Source of the DNA: Rhytidiadelphus loreus
Lineage: Eukaryota; Streptophyta; Bryopsida; Hypnales; Hylocomiaceae
Assembly (NCBI GenBank): GCA_947034895.1
Contig: OX344765.1
Coordinates: 34,539,001-34,603,000, forward strand
Length of the DNA stretch: 64,000 nucleotides
Reading direction: 5' to 3'
Positions within the stretch are counted from its first letter, which is position 1, and each line of letters opens with the position of its first letter. The notes under the pieces are model-generated. The model was not told where the DNA came from. It did no database searches and saw nothing but the letters and a program-made list of their open reading frames with translations. The translations under genes and the position numbers were made by a program. Shown here piece after piece: positions 45,197 through 57,970 of this stretch.

Positions 45197-45924
45197 GGGT
45201 GATTGCAAGAAACACTTGTCCTATTTTTTGTCCCCTTGACCTTAGACAGGTGGTTTTTTGTTCATAACTTTTGCATCGTGTGTCTATATTCTATGAAACT
45301 TGAAATGAAGGTACATGTGGTAGTTTTAAATGTTGAGTAATTTTTTGGGTTTTTTTAAAATTATTTTACTGTTTTTAAATTGCCCCCGATTGGATGTCTA
45401 CCTTGGCCATTTTGGGGGTTTGTAGTACTATTTTTGATCCAAAAATAAGAATTTGAAGCTCAAAATTGGTATACAAGGACTTATACTAAAGTTACACAAT
45501 CTCACGAATTTTTTTTCTAAAAATAGTAAATTGTCCACCCTCCACATGTGCTCAAAGAGCACTACTTTTGCACAAGTGTAGAGAACATAATTTTATTTTT
45601 CCAATAGTGAAAATTGGTGAAAAGGAGTATCTATAAGTTAGGAAAAAAACTTTTTTTTTGAGAATTTTTTGAATTTTTTTACTATTTTTTAAGAATTAAA
45701 TTCCAAATTGTCTATTTTCTTCCATTTTTCAACCCTCTTTGACCGTGCATAACTCTTAGAGATAAAAAAATTTAGGTCTGAATTTTTTGCACATATCATT
45801 TTTTTAATGCTTTACACATTATCCATATTTTTTTTATTTAAAAAAAAATTATTCCAAAATCCACGAACAGGAGTGAAATTGCCGTTTTGAACGAAAATCG
45901 GCAGGTGTTTCTTGCAATTGCCCC
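45197..45924. mobile_element. Non-autonomous DNA element, about 730 bp
   Basis: The termini GGGTGATTGCAAGAAACACT and, inverted, GGGGCAATTGCAAGAAACAC match at about 18 of 20 positions, with AAT on both sides as a possible 3-bp duplication. The interior is AT-rich without frames. Confidence 0.65.
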
Positions 45925-47599
45925 AATATATGATTGGTTAAAGTATTTGTATTGGCATTTTGGACCTTCTTTCTAATTGTGTTCCTCTTTATAATTTTCC
46001 TACATTTCAGCCTCTTCCTTCCTTGATGAATATTAAAAGGATCGATAGCTTGATTAGGTTCTTATGAATTTTTCTATTAGCTAGCTTTTTGAGTGGCTTC
46101 ACTAGAACTCAATTAATTCATCAAGAAACAACTATGTTTGAGGACAGAATATTTAGAGTTTGGCATCTAACCGCCCATTTTGTTTGCCGCAAGAGAATGG
46201 GAAAGAAATGCCATGGAATAAAATCCATGTTCAATAAAATTACTAGAGTCTCCTAATATTAGGGTTGTGGGTTTGATTGACTTACTACTATATCCAAATC
46301 AAATTATTCAAGCATATTTATAGAATGCTAAAAGGATAGTCCAATCTAATAGGAGAATGGTTAGGACCATGTGATCCATTCATTCATTTGTGCCCAAAGT
46401 TTAAAATTAATGTGCATCTCATACGCAGAAAATTATTACAAAAAACACACTTAATTTATGTCAAAAGGATTGTGGATGCTTTAAAATTCTTTGGTTCACT
46501 TTGATTTTTTCACCACTGTTTTACTATTTTCTCCATCATTGTTTTTGCTTTGTGTATGACTTGCACTTTGGATGATCTTCAAAATGACTCCAAGAATGTA
46601 ATGTAATGTTTCCAGCTGATGTCCTGAAAATCTTCAGGAAAGTAAAACCCTAAACTGACCCAGATTGCAAAACCAATCCAATCATTGAAAAAGCGAGGAA
46701 GGGAGTTAAATGTGAGCACCAATCTTTCCAGAGTAGACTTTGGTGGCAGATTCAGTTTCTTATAACAAGTTTTTGTCTTCAAACATGTGACCGCCAAGAA
46801 AGACTCAAAAATTCCACTTGCCAATTATATCTTCAACTAAGATGCTATGAGAGAGTTTTGGCCATGAAATCTAGCATCACAAAAAATTTGGGGCCTATAG
46901 AGGGCAACCAGACTCTTGACTAGTTCCCCAAAGTCCAAATAACATAAAAAAAATACTAATTTTTTATTTGGACTGCTAGTCCAACTCTTATAGCCCTGTA
47001 GAGACCACATTTTATTTTCTCTCTAATGGCACAATTGGCATCCATTGTGGTGCGTAACCGTCCATATACGAGTCTAGAGATGGCTATTGTCAATTTCTTA
47101 TTAAATTGGCACACACATCTTCACAAAGCTTTAAAAACTAGGAGACGTATAGATTTACATCTCAAGTCACTAGTCTGGAAAAGTACCAATGTAGAGAAAT
47201 ATAATCAATTTAACGAAATTTGTGGTAATTAAAAAGAGAAACCAATTTAGATTTATATTTCAAGTTGAACATCCTAAAAAGTGCCAAAGTAGTGGAATTA
47301 TATTTCCAATTTCAAGAAATTGACTTTGTCTCCAAAGAAAAATACAAACACCAACAAGAGGTAGAAATACACAAGTTAAATTATGTCCATTATGAATTAG
47401 GGTGTTTGAGTTCAAGGTCTCTATGAATTCCAAGAATATGTAGAGAAGATTTGTTAAACATTTAACCTAAAATCAATCTCTACGAAGTTAGGGGCTCAAA
47501 ATTGTCCAAAGTTTGGGTATGAGGTGACCAAAGCATGAAGTTGAAATCATGATCTTCATTAACCATGTAACAATGTGGTGGCCTAAAAGTGTTGGATGG
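45925..47599. other. AT-rich intergenic, no gene seen
   Basis: No recognisable protein or RNA gene. The 81-codon minus frame at 46824-46579 is not matched to any family. Confidence 0.35.
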
Positions 47600-47770
47600 A
47601 TGTCAAAGAATCCTTCTATTTAAGACAAAGTACAAATGTTCATCCTTGGAGTTTTGTGTGGAAAGAGGAATCTTGCATATGTAATAGTTTGACCTCTAAT
47701 GGTTTTCTTTGGATTCTTAAGCAAATGATTCACACATTATCAAAATGGATGGTTTTCACAGTGACTAACC
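47600..47770. repeat. Dispersed repeat related to 5655-5830
   Basis: It shares the order of CAAAGAATCCTT, CATCCTT or CATCTTC, TTTTGT, GTGAAAAG/GTGGAAAG and GATTCACAC/GATTTACAC words with the copy upstream of the LHC-CcsA gene. Termini were not defined. Confidence 0.35.
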
Positions 47771-49376
47771 TATCAATCTAGGATTAAAGTAGGATCACCC
47801 AATTCTGAGCATAATTTCAATATCAAATCCTAGAAGAAAAAAAAAATGTAGATACTTATTGCATTCTCTTCAAGGGTGTGAACATTAGAAATAGGGCATG
47901 ATTTTAGAAAATCTACCAATTCGATTTTGAGCTCTTATAACTTTTGTATATTATAATCAAATAATCTTTCTTGGATTTTTTCCAATTTTATTTTAAAATT
48001 GTCTTTATGTTATTAAAAAACAAGAGTATTTTTGACACTCAATCAATAATGCTTATCAAAGAAATTTGCTTGATTTGAGGTACTCCCACTATAGTGGATT
48101 TTAGACTTTGTTGAATGTGATGCACTCTACAATGAATGTTATTAGGGATGCTTATGTATGCATAGCAATTTGAAATTAGACAAGTATGAAAGTACTTTAA
48201 AATGATATAGTTCTTCCAAATGTCTAGTTACAATGCCAATCACTTTTCTACTTAATTAATTCAAAATGGGGGGATTATCTAAAATTTTGAAAAAATCCAA
48301 GAGTTTTGTTCAAAATGATTTATCTAATTAAGAGTGTCTAATTTTTAAAAATTATGTAAGTAAAAAGAGATGCTATAGATGAAGTAATGACAAAAAAAGA
48401 CATAGTATTCATTGAAGAGTAGAAATTAAGAGAGTTATACAAAAATGAGGGTTGTTGTAGAATCTATGAAGAAGAATATCTAGACTATTGCAAAGTGAAA
48501 AGTTGTGCAACCTCTGAAGAAGAGTAACTTAATTCCAAAAGCCTATTGGTTGAGGTCCCAAAAAATCATTCTTTCAACATTGGAATGTTGAATATGACCT
48601 ATATGTAAGTTTAATTAACCTTATCCTACATTTCAACTGTAATTGGTCAATCTACTATTCCTAAGACAAGTCCTCCAACATTGAATATAGATATAGAACT
48701 ATGGCTTGTCAATTTTACTTTGCAAGGGTGAAGATGCTCTTTGATGATGAAAGCACAAATAATTACCTGATGGTCAATATTCGACATAATAAGTACAAAT
48801 TAAGAATCTCTTGATTTCTATTTTGTTTAATATTGTGAAAAGCATTGTGATTGATTAGGAGAAGGTTCAACCACGTTCTTGTTCAATGTAAACCAACAAT
48901 GTGTAGACAATTGATTATCATTATCTCAATAGTTGAATTTTGTTCAATCATGCTCAATCAAGGATCTAAAATGAAAGACACCAAAATGATAAAAAAGAAA
49001 GAATGCAAAGGATAATTATTATGAGATATATCCATGCTCTCTAATGTTTTGCCGTGGCCTCACAAAAATGGGCTCAATTGAGATTATGAAGATGGGCTCC
49101 ATTACAATTTTTACTACCTTAGGATGCAAGAAGGTGCAATTTGGAGCAAAAATAGGGAATGCCATTGGGATAGGGTTGATTTAGGGTCTATATAACGCAC
49201 ACTCTAACTCCCTTCAATGTGACTGCTTGGAAGACAATCATAGCAAAGGTTCAATCATTTGAATGTAAGACAAGTATGACTTCAATCAATATTATTGTAC
49301 AAGTAAGAGGACAAGATATTCAAGAATGAAATTGAAAGAGAGAATCAAATTAAAGAGGTCTAAGTATATACCTTTA
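47771..49376. other. AT-rich intergenic, no gene seen
   Basis: No convincing open frame, RNA gene or repeat boundary. Confidence 0.4.
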
Positions 49377-49665
49377 CAAGGTGGCCCCACCAAATGTGCC
49401 ATTGATCCTAAACTACCATGATCATCACTCTATGTACATCTCCAAAATCAACATGTACCTATGTAGAAGAAATGATTTTAGACGATTTCTACCAATTTTT
49501 TTTACCCTTCATTACTTTTGCGTACAATATCCAAATGCCATGTTTTTTTAGTGTGTTGAAACCTCCTTTTGCTTGCCAACAAGAAAACAATGAAAATTTG
49601 ACCAGTCTAATAATAGAAACTAGACCTAGGAGCCAAAAGTGGTGGTTTGGGGGGTGTCTAACTTA
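49377..49665. mobile_element. MITE family D copy 3
   Basis: The left end is CAAGGTGGCCCCACCAAATG. The right end AAAGTGGTGGTTTGGGGGGT is its complement over the inner part. The interior matches copies 1 and 2 (ATGTACCTATGTAGAAGAAA). Confidence 0.7.
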
Positions 49666-52600
49666 AAATGTTTACCTTAGGCTTGTTGGGAAGTGGAGTT
49701 GAAAACCACCCATAAGTGCCATAAGGAGCTGCTTTTGGTTGAAAAATATCAATTTGGGTAGCCGAAATTGGGCATACTTTGAAGGAGTTGGATGACGTGT
49801 CATGAGACCCTTACTCCCGTGCAACTGCCTCCCACATTTCTCAATTCCAACTGTCCTGATGTTGTCCTGGGGTACATTTTGGAAAATCCGACAGAGTTGC
49901 AGGTAAACCTAACTCACATGTGGGGGAGACCGACGTGGCAAGGGGCTCGTATCAGGGCTTTTTTCTTTCCTTTTTGAGGAAGTGCCGGGATGGGCGATCA
50001 CTTAAAAAATTGGGGAAGCTGATTGTATTTCTAAATTTATCCATGTTTGGCCACCCAAAAAACACTCTGCAATTTTACTCATGGGCTTTTTCATTCAAAT
50101 TTGGCAACTTCATCTATCTACATTTTAACCCCTAAAGGACGGACCTATAACCACTGATTTTAGGCCTCATTGCCCATCTCTCAGTTTGTTGCCATTTTTG
50201 AACTAGATATACATGAAAAATTTTATATTTATTTTTCAGAGATGAAATTACATGTTTTCTTTACTTCACAAAAAATTTAGATTTTTTTGATCATTTCTGA
50301 AGAAAAAGTGAAGAAAAATCATATCAAATAGAAAATTATTTCAAAAAATCTGAAAATTTCACCATGGGTGTACATTATAGTGACAAACATCATGGTGGAA
50401 ACTCAAATCCCATATCATTCTATAATTAGAATGCAATAGGCATTGAAAATACATTCAAAGTTCAAATTGCAATAAAATATTGAATATTACGAATTTTTTC
50501 AAAATGCCAATTGGAGTAGAAACAAGAATACATGACCTTCAATTCAATAGTTGGGCTAAAATTCAAAAACTATCATTTTTTTGGAGAAATTTTAGATGTA
50601 AAGCAAGGAGCAACAACTTCTCAAAATACATTGAAAATAGCATATTTTGTGGTCCATTTTTTTTACTAACTTTTGATTCACGTGAATACAAACACTAACA
50701 AAATTACAAACTCACTAAGGTACTCTTCATAATCCTCTGTGAAAGGTCAAGAAGCAAAAAATGGATGAAAAAATGCTTCCAGTCTCCCTGCTCACCACCA
50801 CACAGTCATCCAAACGCCAGGAAATGGCGTTCCCGGCGTTCCTAGGTTAAATAGGAATGGAAAATTTATGGCAAAAAAATACTACTTTTATATGGCAAAC
50901 AAATAGAGTTTTAGTTTGAAATGGTGCAATTTGGCCTGATGGTGTGGAAAAAAGGGTTAGTTTATATTGAATCCATTGTGTGAAAAATATATCCAAAGCG
51001 TAAATCGTTTTAGGAATGGTTTGGGACTCTAGGAGTGAGCACAATTGAATGAATGTTTTTATTTTATTTTGTTTTATTGTTGTGGTGTTGATGTTCTTTG
51101 GTTTGACTGCTTGCAATAATTAAAACAATTATACTATTTGTTGCATTTTGTTGCAATTCTATAATCTTATTTTTTATAATGTATTGGAATAAAAATATCC
51201 TTTTAAAATAATAAAATATGACCAATGTTTAGACCTTTGAAAAGACTATATTCTAGGAAGATCAAGTATAGAATAATTTTTTATGAAACAGAGCCGAAAA
51301 AGTGAAAAATATCAAGAATTTATTTTTTTGACATTTTAATCTCTCTTAACTCCAAATGTTCTAAGGGGGTACTTTCAAAATTGGCCAAAACTGCCAAAAA
51401 CTTGAGCAATTTGTTTGCTAATTTTTTCTTGAGATCGGATAGAATGTAATCATAGAATCTTGAAGTTCACATTGAAAGTGAGGACCTCCAAAAAATTCAG
51501 ATTATTTGACCACACATTTCAGTAGATATTTAAGTTAAAATTTTTATTTGGGCAATGGAAAAACAGGGCAGCACACTTTGAATGAGCATATCTTAGTGAG
51601 AATATTTCAAAATGATGACCTTTTGGTGCTTGTTGAAAGACAAGAGAGTTGAGAATGCTCATTCAAAATTTCACAACATTTTGGTCATTTTGCAATTTTT
51701 GATGGAGCTTGCAATGGATGGTGGTCACTGAAATGAGAGTAGTGTTTGTAAATAAAACAAGAACGGACACTTGTCTTCTCCCTGAACTCCTTGGATTTGC
51801 CCTTTTCGAGGCAGATATGTCCTTTTTGAGGTAAGAAACAATTCTATTGGTTGGCTGACTTTTCAGTCCTTGCCCAAACTGACCCCCCCAAAATGAACTA
51901 TAAACTACCGACTACACTACTCCATTTCAAAAAAAATCCACAAGGTGGAATTTGATGAAACTATTGCCATTGGGTTCACAACACAATATATTTTTTAGAA
52001 ATAATTTGTACTTTATAAAAACTCTAAATCTGAGAACGGGCAGCTCCAAAAAGAGGGTCATCATTAAATTATTCTTCAAAATTGCATTTTATAATACATC
52101 TTAACAATTTTGGAAATTTTGACTATCCCCTAGTCTCAAGGGATTAATTTTAAAAGAATAGAATTTTTTTTTAAATATGAAAATAAATTTAGGTTTTTGA
52201 AACAATTCCAAAGAGATGGCTATTTACCAAAAGAATCAACAAAATATTTTTTTCCATGTCTAAAAATCCATTCTGAAGGAAGTTTAATTTGAGGATTTCT
52301 ATACTATGTAGAATTAAAACAAGTCAAGTTGTCCCTACACCCATTGTTTCAACAAAATTGGGAAGAAGTATAAAAATGCAAACATCAAAAAGTAAGTAAA
52401 TATACAATCTACCCCAAAATCTTTGACCTTGGTCAATTCTTCAATATAATATCTAAATAGCACATTCTTTGATGCATTGGAATCCTCTTTCACTCACTAA
52501 GGTATATAACCTATTTTCAACAATGTTAAGCATTTTAATAGATATTTGATTGAATTATGGTGGGGGATAATTTTCTTTGATAAGGGAATAAAAACAATGA

Positions 52601-53121
52601 AGATTACACTAATTTTTGCTAATTTTTCATCAAGTTCAGAAAAAAAAAAAGGAAGTGTAGATTATTGTTCAACTTGTTTTCAATGTATAGGCAAACTTGT
52701 TTCTAAAAAGTGTAAAACTAAAAACTAGTCTTAGCAACTTCATTAGGTGTCAATGTGTTATTATTTGCCACACAATAATGAAGTTGCTAGGGGAGACCCA
52801 TTCTTGATCACCCTCTTATTCCCAACCTATAGACTGTTGTATTTTTGTGAAGTTGTCGCATAGTTCGAGGAACAATTTTGGCACATTATGATTGGTTGCA
52901 AGGCTATCAATATTGCAACTAGTCTTTGTTTAATTTTGTAATAAACCTATGGTTAGAAATAGAAAGTTCTATGTCAACATTGTTGGTCAAAGAGAATCTT
53001 CCACTAAAAAAATTGATACTATTCACATTTTGTGTAATAAAATTATGGAAAAATACACAACCCTTCCAAATTTTGTTTCTGTACATGGGCAAAATTTGGC
53101 ACTCCAAATATACATAATTGC
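49666..53121. other. AT-rich intergenic with one isolated TTAA-family end
   Basis: A TTAACCCCTAAAGGACGG end at about 50126 has no clear partner to its right, so only one end of that element was found. A fragment like MITE family D (TTGGAATCCTCTTTCACTCA, about 52477) is also present. No gene was seen. Confidence 0.4.
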
Positions 53122-53125
53122 TTAA

Positions 53126-54001
53126 CCCCTAAAGGACCAGGGCCGTTCTTCTGTCAAAAACTACTCAAAACTGCCATTTTTGCTGCATTCATCCAAAAAA
53201 ACAAAAAAAAATGTTTTTTTTTAGAATCTTACCGTAGGATCTTGTACTTTATTAGTCTAGTATCATGTGGTAAAAATTTCATGGAGTTTGACCGTACAGA
53301 TTGAAAGATATTAGCATTCAAAGTTGAAAAAAAAAATTTGAACACTAGCCTGCAATTTCAGATGACTTTGAATGCCATTTGGGAAAAAAAATTACACCAT
53401 GGACCTTGAATTAAAAAAAATTTGTGTTGAAAAATTGAGTTGAAAGTCTAGAATTAAAATTAAAAAAAACGATTGATTTTCATTCTTTAAAAATTTGTTA
53501 AGTAGAAGTAGGTCCAAGATTGAAAGAAAAAATCTCAACGGTGAGATCGTTCTAAATAGAAAATTTAACCTTGTCAAACAATTTTTTTTGAAAAATTGTG
53601 AAAATTGCATTCAGAATTGAATCCTATAAGTTATTTTTTCAAGAAGATGCTCAAATTGCCCGAAAAACAAGATTGTTCATAACTTTCACATTACTAATCC
53701 AAATGGAATGAATCAAAGCTTCAAATGTAGACAAAAATATGATCTTTGAGAAGAAAAAAATTAAAAAATTAATTTCAAATTTTTGTAGATTTATTTTTCT
53801 GCCCGATGACGTGTAAATTATGTTTAAGATGCCATAACTTTTGCTCTTGGGCACCAATTGAAATAAAATTTATATTCCCACGAAGCTCATAAGTTTTCCT
53901 ATCTTATGAGAAAGTTTCAAAAAAATTCACTGAAAATTGAGATCATAGGAACTTGCCCAAAATCCATTTTGTCCCCCGAGGGGACAATGGTCCTTTAGGG
54001 G
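53126..54001. mobile_element. TTAA-family element, 876 bp, complete
   Basis: Termini CCCCTAAAGGACCA are perfect 14-bp inverted repeats, each bordered by TTAA (53122-53125, 54002-54005). This is the cleanest reference copy for the family. There is no transposase frame. Confidence 0.85.
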
Positions 54002-54005
54002 TTAA

Positions 54006-54853
54006 GTGATCAGGAATGGGTCATCTCCCGTAACCCACATCAGATTTCCTTCATTCACAAAAATAGGTCACTGAATTTTATACAAGTGGGGCCCTTGTCA
54101 GAAACAGGTTGTGCACCTTAGTACTTTGAAAATTCACAATTTATTCATATGATGGTGTCAAGGACGATTTGGTCCAGCAGCATTTTCAGAAAATCTTGTC
54201 TGAAAGTACTGGTTCAACTTTCTGGGTACATGTCCTAAAAAACTTGTCTGAAAGTACTAGTCAGTTCTGATTGCATAACTAGTACGATACTCACTCTCTT
54301 GCATAACAACAACTCTTATTCGAGATTTTTTATTTTTTATTTTTTGAAAACTATTTTTTTTTGTTAGCAGTACTCATTTGTAGCAATAGCTGTTAGCATT
54401 TTGAAAATTTTATGACTTGTAGGAGACATGTGATTTTATCTTTGAAAAAAAATATAATTTTATTTTCATTCCTATCTACACTAAATAGGAGTATTAAGGG
54501 GATCCAAAAATTAAAGGGGCTTATTGTAGAAAACTGTAGATGTTTAAAACATGATGTACAACCCCTGGACACTTTAGTAACTATTAATGTACAACAAAGG
54601 TAGATATTTATATAATGTGTAATTTTGATTAATTAGTATGGGTCCGTTTAAAACCCCTATTCAATGTAATTGCAAAATGGCAACAAATATAGTGATGGGA
54701 AGTGAGGCTTGAAATCAATGGTCATAAGTTCATCCTTCTAGAGTTAAGATGTCCGAAATTATAGGACAAATGCAAGCATTCAAAGAATGGCCAGTGGATA
54801 GAAATCTATTTAATTCTCATGAAAGTTTAGTGCAAAGATCATCCTAGCAGAAA
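54006..54853. other. AT-rich spacer between elements
   Basis: No gene seen. It contains a local duplication of CTTGTCTGAAAGTACTGGT (about 54196) and CTTGTCTGAAAGTACTAGT (about 54243). Confidence 0.4.
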
Positions 54854-55141
54854 CACTAGAAGAAAACCGCGTTGGACTGCCCAAAATCTGCGTTAGATTC
54901 TCCTAAAACTGCGTTAAATTCAACAAAAAAGGTCATATGGTTTTTGTTGAAAACTATGTTGAGAATGCAAAGAATTGTGTTACAATGTAGGAAAATGCAA
55001 AATCTTTGTTGGATTCTACAATATCTATGTTTCTCTTTGTTTTCACTGTGTTTTCAACATGGTTTTCAACAAAAACCATATGACCTTTTTTGTTGAATCC
55101 AATGCAGATTTTGGGCAGTCCAACGCGGTTTTCTTCTAGTG
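54854..55141. mobile_element. CACTA-type MITE copy 1, 288 bp
   Basis: It starts CACTAGAAGAAAACCGCG and ends with the inverted complement CGCGGTTTTCTTCTAGTG. A 3-bp AAA duplication flanks it. The CACTA terminus and 3-bp target site fit the CACTA (En/Spm) superfamily. Subterminal repeats CTGCCCAAAATCTGCGTT and ATATGGTTTTTGTTGAAAAC occur inverted within it. Confidence 0.85.
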
Positions 55142-55463
55142 AAATACTAAGGATTGAAAAGGCATTTTCAAGCATTTCTTTAGCATTGACAATGGGAGTA
55201 AAGGCATTGCATCTTGCTAGTGGTAAATGTGGAAAATTTTAGATTAAGGAGAAAACACCCAATTCCATCCTTGTACCCATTCATGACAAATAGACTAATA
55301 TTGAAAGTATCCCTCATTAAATTGTTCCCTTACTTAATTGCAATTGGTTGACTATTAATTCTTTAGATTTTGGTTTTAGGACTAAGCTATATGATGGTTT
55401 CAAAGGCCTAGGGAGCTTTGAAAATTCATAACAATTATATGACTATTCCAAGTTGTTTTTTAA

Positions 55464-56385
55464 CCCTTAAAGGACCGTCACTATACTTTCACCAAAAACT
55501 CTCCAAAACTGCCATTTCTAGTTTAAGTACCAAAATTTTGAATTTTTTTTTGACATGTATAACCCTAGGATCTTGTATTATATAGTATCAAAAACATGTG
55601 TTAAAAATTTCAGACATTTCCACCGGGTGGATTGCAAGATATAAGCATTCAAATTAACTAAAATCATTTTTTTGACCCTGCAAAAAGCAGGGCACATGCA
55701 CTTCACAAGCTCACATTTCTATAAAAAAAAATGACCTAAATGGTGGTGCTTCTTTGGATTTGTTTTCCTAGACAAGTTTTCCACATGCTTGAAAATTTTT
55801 AGATCATTTGGAATAGTACAACATATAGGAAAAAAATAGTAAGTAGGTAGTAGTAGAGAATGATTAAAAATACTAAATTATTTACAATTTAAATATGGAA
55901 TTGAAAATTTTCATTCCCAATGGTCAAAGTGTTGTAATAATGTATCTACATCCTACGATTTTATTTTTGTCCCAAAATATTGAAAATTGGGTAAGATAAA
56001 GGATTTCAAAGTTTATTTTACAGTAGGAAATCCAAAACTGCCCGCAAACAAAAAATCCTCATAACTTTTGACTAATTGATCAAAATGGAATGATTCAAAG
56101 CTTTTCGTGTATATAAAACTCTAAAAAATCAGTTCCAAATATTTGTTTCTGAAAGAAGTGATTTTTTCTAATTTGCCCAAACTGCCCAGTTACGAAAAAA
56201 AGTAACATATTAGGCTATAACTTTTGACTCGTATTTCCAAATGTCATGAAATTTGGTGCATATGAAAAATCTTCCTTGCCCCCACATTCTATTAAAGTTT
56301 CAGCCCCAAATATGAAAATCTCCGCTTGTAGGTACCTGGCCAAAATTTCTATACAACCAAAAAACACAGTCCGGTCCTTTAGGGG
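55464..56385. mobile_element. TTAA-family element, 922 bp
   Basis: The ends are CCCTTAAAGGACCG and, inverted, CCCCTAAAGGACCGG, with TTAA on both sides (55460-55463, 56386-56389). It shares GGATTGCAAGATATAAGCAT with the other copies near the left end. A fragment of the same subtype recurs at about 59640-60240. Confidence 0.85.
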
Positions 56386-56665
56386 TTAATTCATGATTTT
56401 CAATTGCTAATACTACAAAAATGTGTTTGTTTCTTGAAAAAGGGCCTTTATCTATTCTAAATTGCTTATTTTGATGTTTTGAGTGTTTTCACTATATATA
56501 ACTTTTCATTAGTGGCAAGTGTGAGGAAATTTGGAGTATACAACCAAACTCACTATTTTGGTAAACTAACTACTTTTGTACATTCTATCACTAAGGTATC
56601 GACACCTATAACCAATACTACCCAAAATGTGACAACTACATTTCAATCCAAAAGCCTCACTTGTT

Positions 56666-56668
<3 letters not shown>

Positions 56669-56745
<77 letters not shown>
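56669..56745. repeat. (AT)n microsatellite, about 38 repeats
   Basis: A pure AT dinucleotide run directly abuts the left end of the next TTAA-family element. The long Tyr-Ile frames here are artefacts. Confidence 0.97.
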
Positions 56746-56746
<1 letters not shown>

Positions 56747-57966
56747 TCTAAAGGCCAATTGTTCATCAAATGGACAATTTGAAATCCAACTGGTTTCTAT
56801 AAAGCCAGTCAAATGTTCACAAAATTTTGATACAAGGTGTGAATATGTATCCCCCATAGAGGGAATATCATTTTTTTGGTCAAGTGCATGAATCCAAAGT
56901 TATGTTGCCTTGAACTTTTTGGCAGCCTAGGCAATTGGGGCATCTTTAGGACATTTTTGTAAAGATGCTCATCACACTAGAAGAAAACCACGTTGGACTG
57001 CCCAAAATCTGCATTGGATTCAACAAAAAAGGTCATATGGTTTTTGTTGAAAACCATGTTGAAAACACAGTGAAAACAAAGAGAAACATAGATATTGTAG
57101 AATCCAACAAAGATTTTGCATTTTCCTACATTGTAACACAATTCTTTGCATTCTCAACATAGTTTTCAACAAAAACCATATGACCTTTTTTGTTGAATTT
57201 AACGCAGTTTTAGGAGAATCTAACGCAGATTTTGGGCAGTCCAACGCGGTTTTCTTCTAGTGTCAACTTTTGAAATGTAGCATGTATGTAACTAATAAAA
57301 TATGGCATACAATTATTTTCTGAAAAAAAATTATTTCTAAAATCACATTCTAAGAGAAATGAAACTTTGTTAGCTATGTCAAAGTTGTTTAAGAAAAAAA
57401 AACATTTCCTTTTGATCTCAAGCCCTATTATCTTGCAATCTGTGAAGTCAAAGTTCTTGAAATTTTTCCCACATATTCCAAATGTTTGTCTTTAAATTTT
57501 TGTTGTTTGGATTTGAAATAAAGAATTCTTCACTGCACAAGAAATCATCAAAAAAAGACTAGTATATTGCCAATTCACTTAACCTCTTTGTATTGCATGG
57601 TGATTAAGAGTAATTTACACATCTCAGTTGCATCTGAAAATTTTCATAAGTGAACCTAACATCATATACTCATGAATGGTGAAAATTTGCATTTTATTGT
57701 AGAGCAAATTATTTTTTTCTCAAAGTTTATTGACTTGTTTTACTGGAATGAAAAAAATGTTTTTTTCTCACTTCAAATGTTATAATCTTTCAATCTATGT
57801 AGTCAAATGGTCTGTATTTTTGTTCACGCATTGCTTTATTTGTATAATATACTTTTGTATAGTTAGAATTCATAAAAAAGGTTTAAATTTTGTATTTTGG
57901 ACAATGCATCAAAAATTGGCAGCTTTGGACTTTTTCTCTTCCAAAACACCTTCCGGCCTTTAGGGG
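56747..57966. mobile_element. TTAA-family element containing a nested CACTA MITE
   Basis: The left end TCTAAAGGCC follows the microsatellite. The right end GGCCTTTAGGGG is followed by TTAA (57967-57970). The interior matches 13961-14845 (GTTAGCTA, CAAGCCCTATTATCTTGCAA, TATTGCCAATTCACTTAAC). It is split by the MITE at 56975-57262. Confidence 0.7.
56975..57262. mobile_element. CACTA-type MITE copy 2, 288 bp, opposite orientation
   Basis: It has the same length and nearly the same sequence as 54854-55141, but with the interior inverted. It is flanked by a perfect TCA duplication (56972-56974, 57263-57265). Its insertion inside a TTAA-family element shows it is the younger of the two. Confidence 0.9.
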
Positions 57967-57970
57967 TTAA

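Noticed and set aside
56479..56891. Tyr-Ile repeat proteins on both strands
   Set aside because: They come from the (AT)n microsatellite.
54872..57244. Identical 74-codon frames in two places (cysteine- and leucine-rich)
   Set aside because: They are the same non-coding MITE sequence in two orientations, not a duplicated gene.
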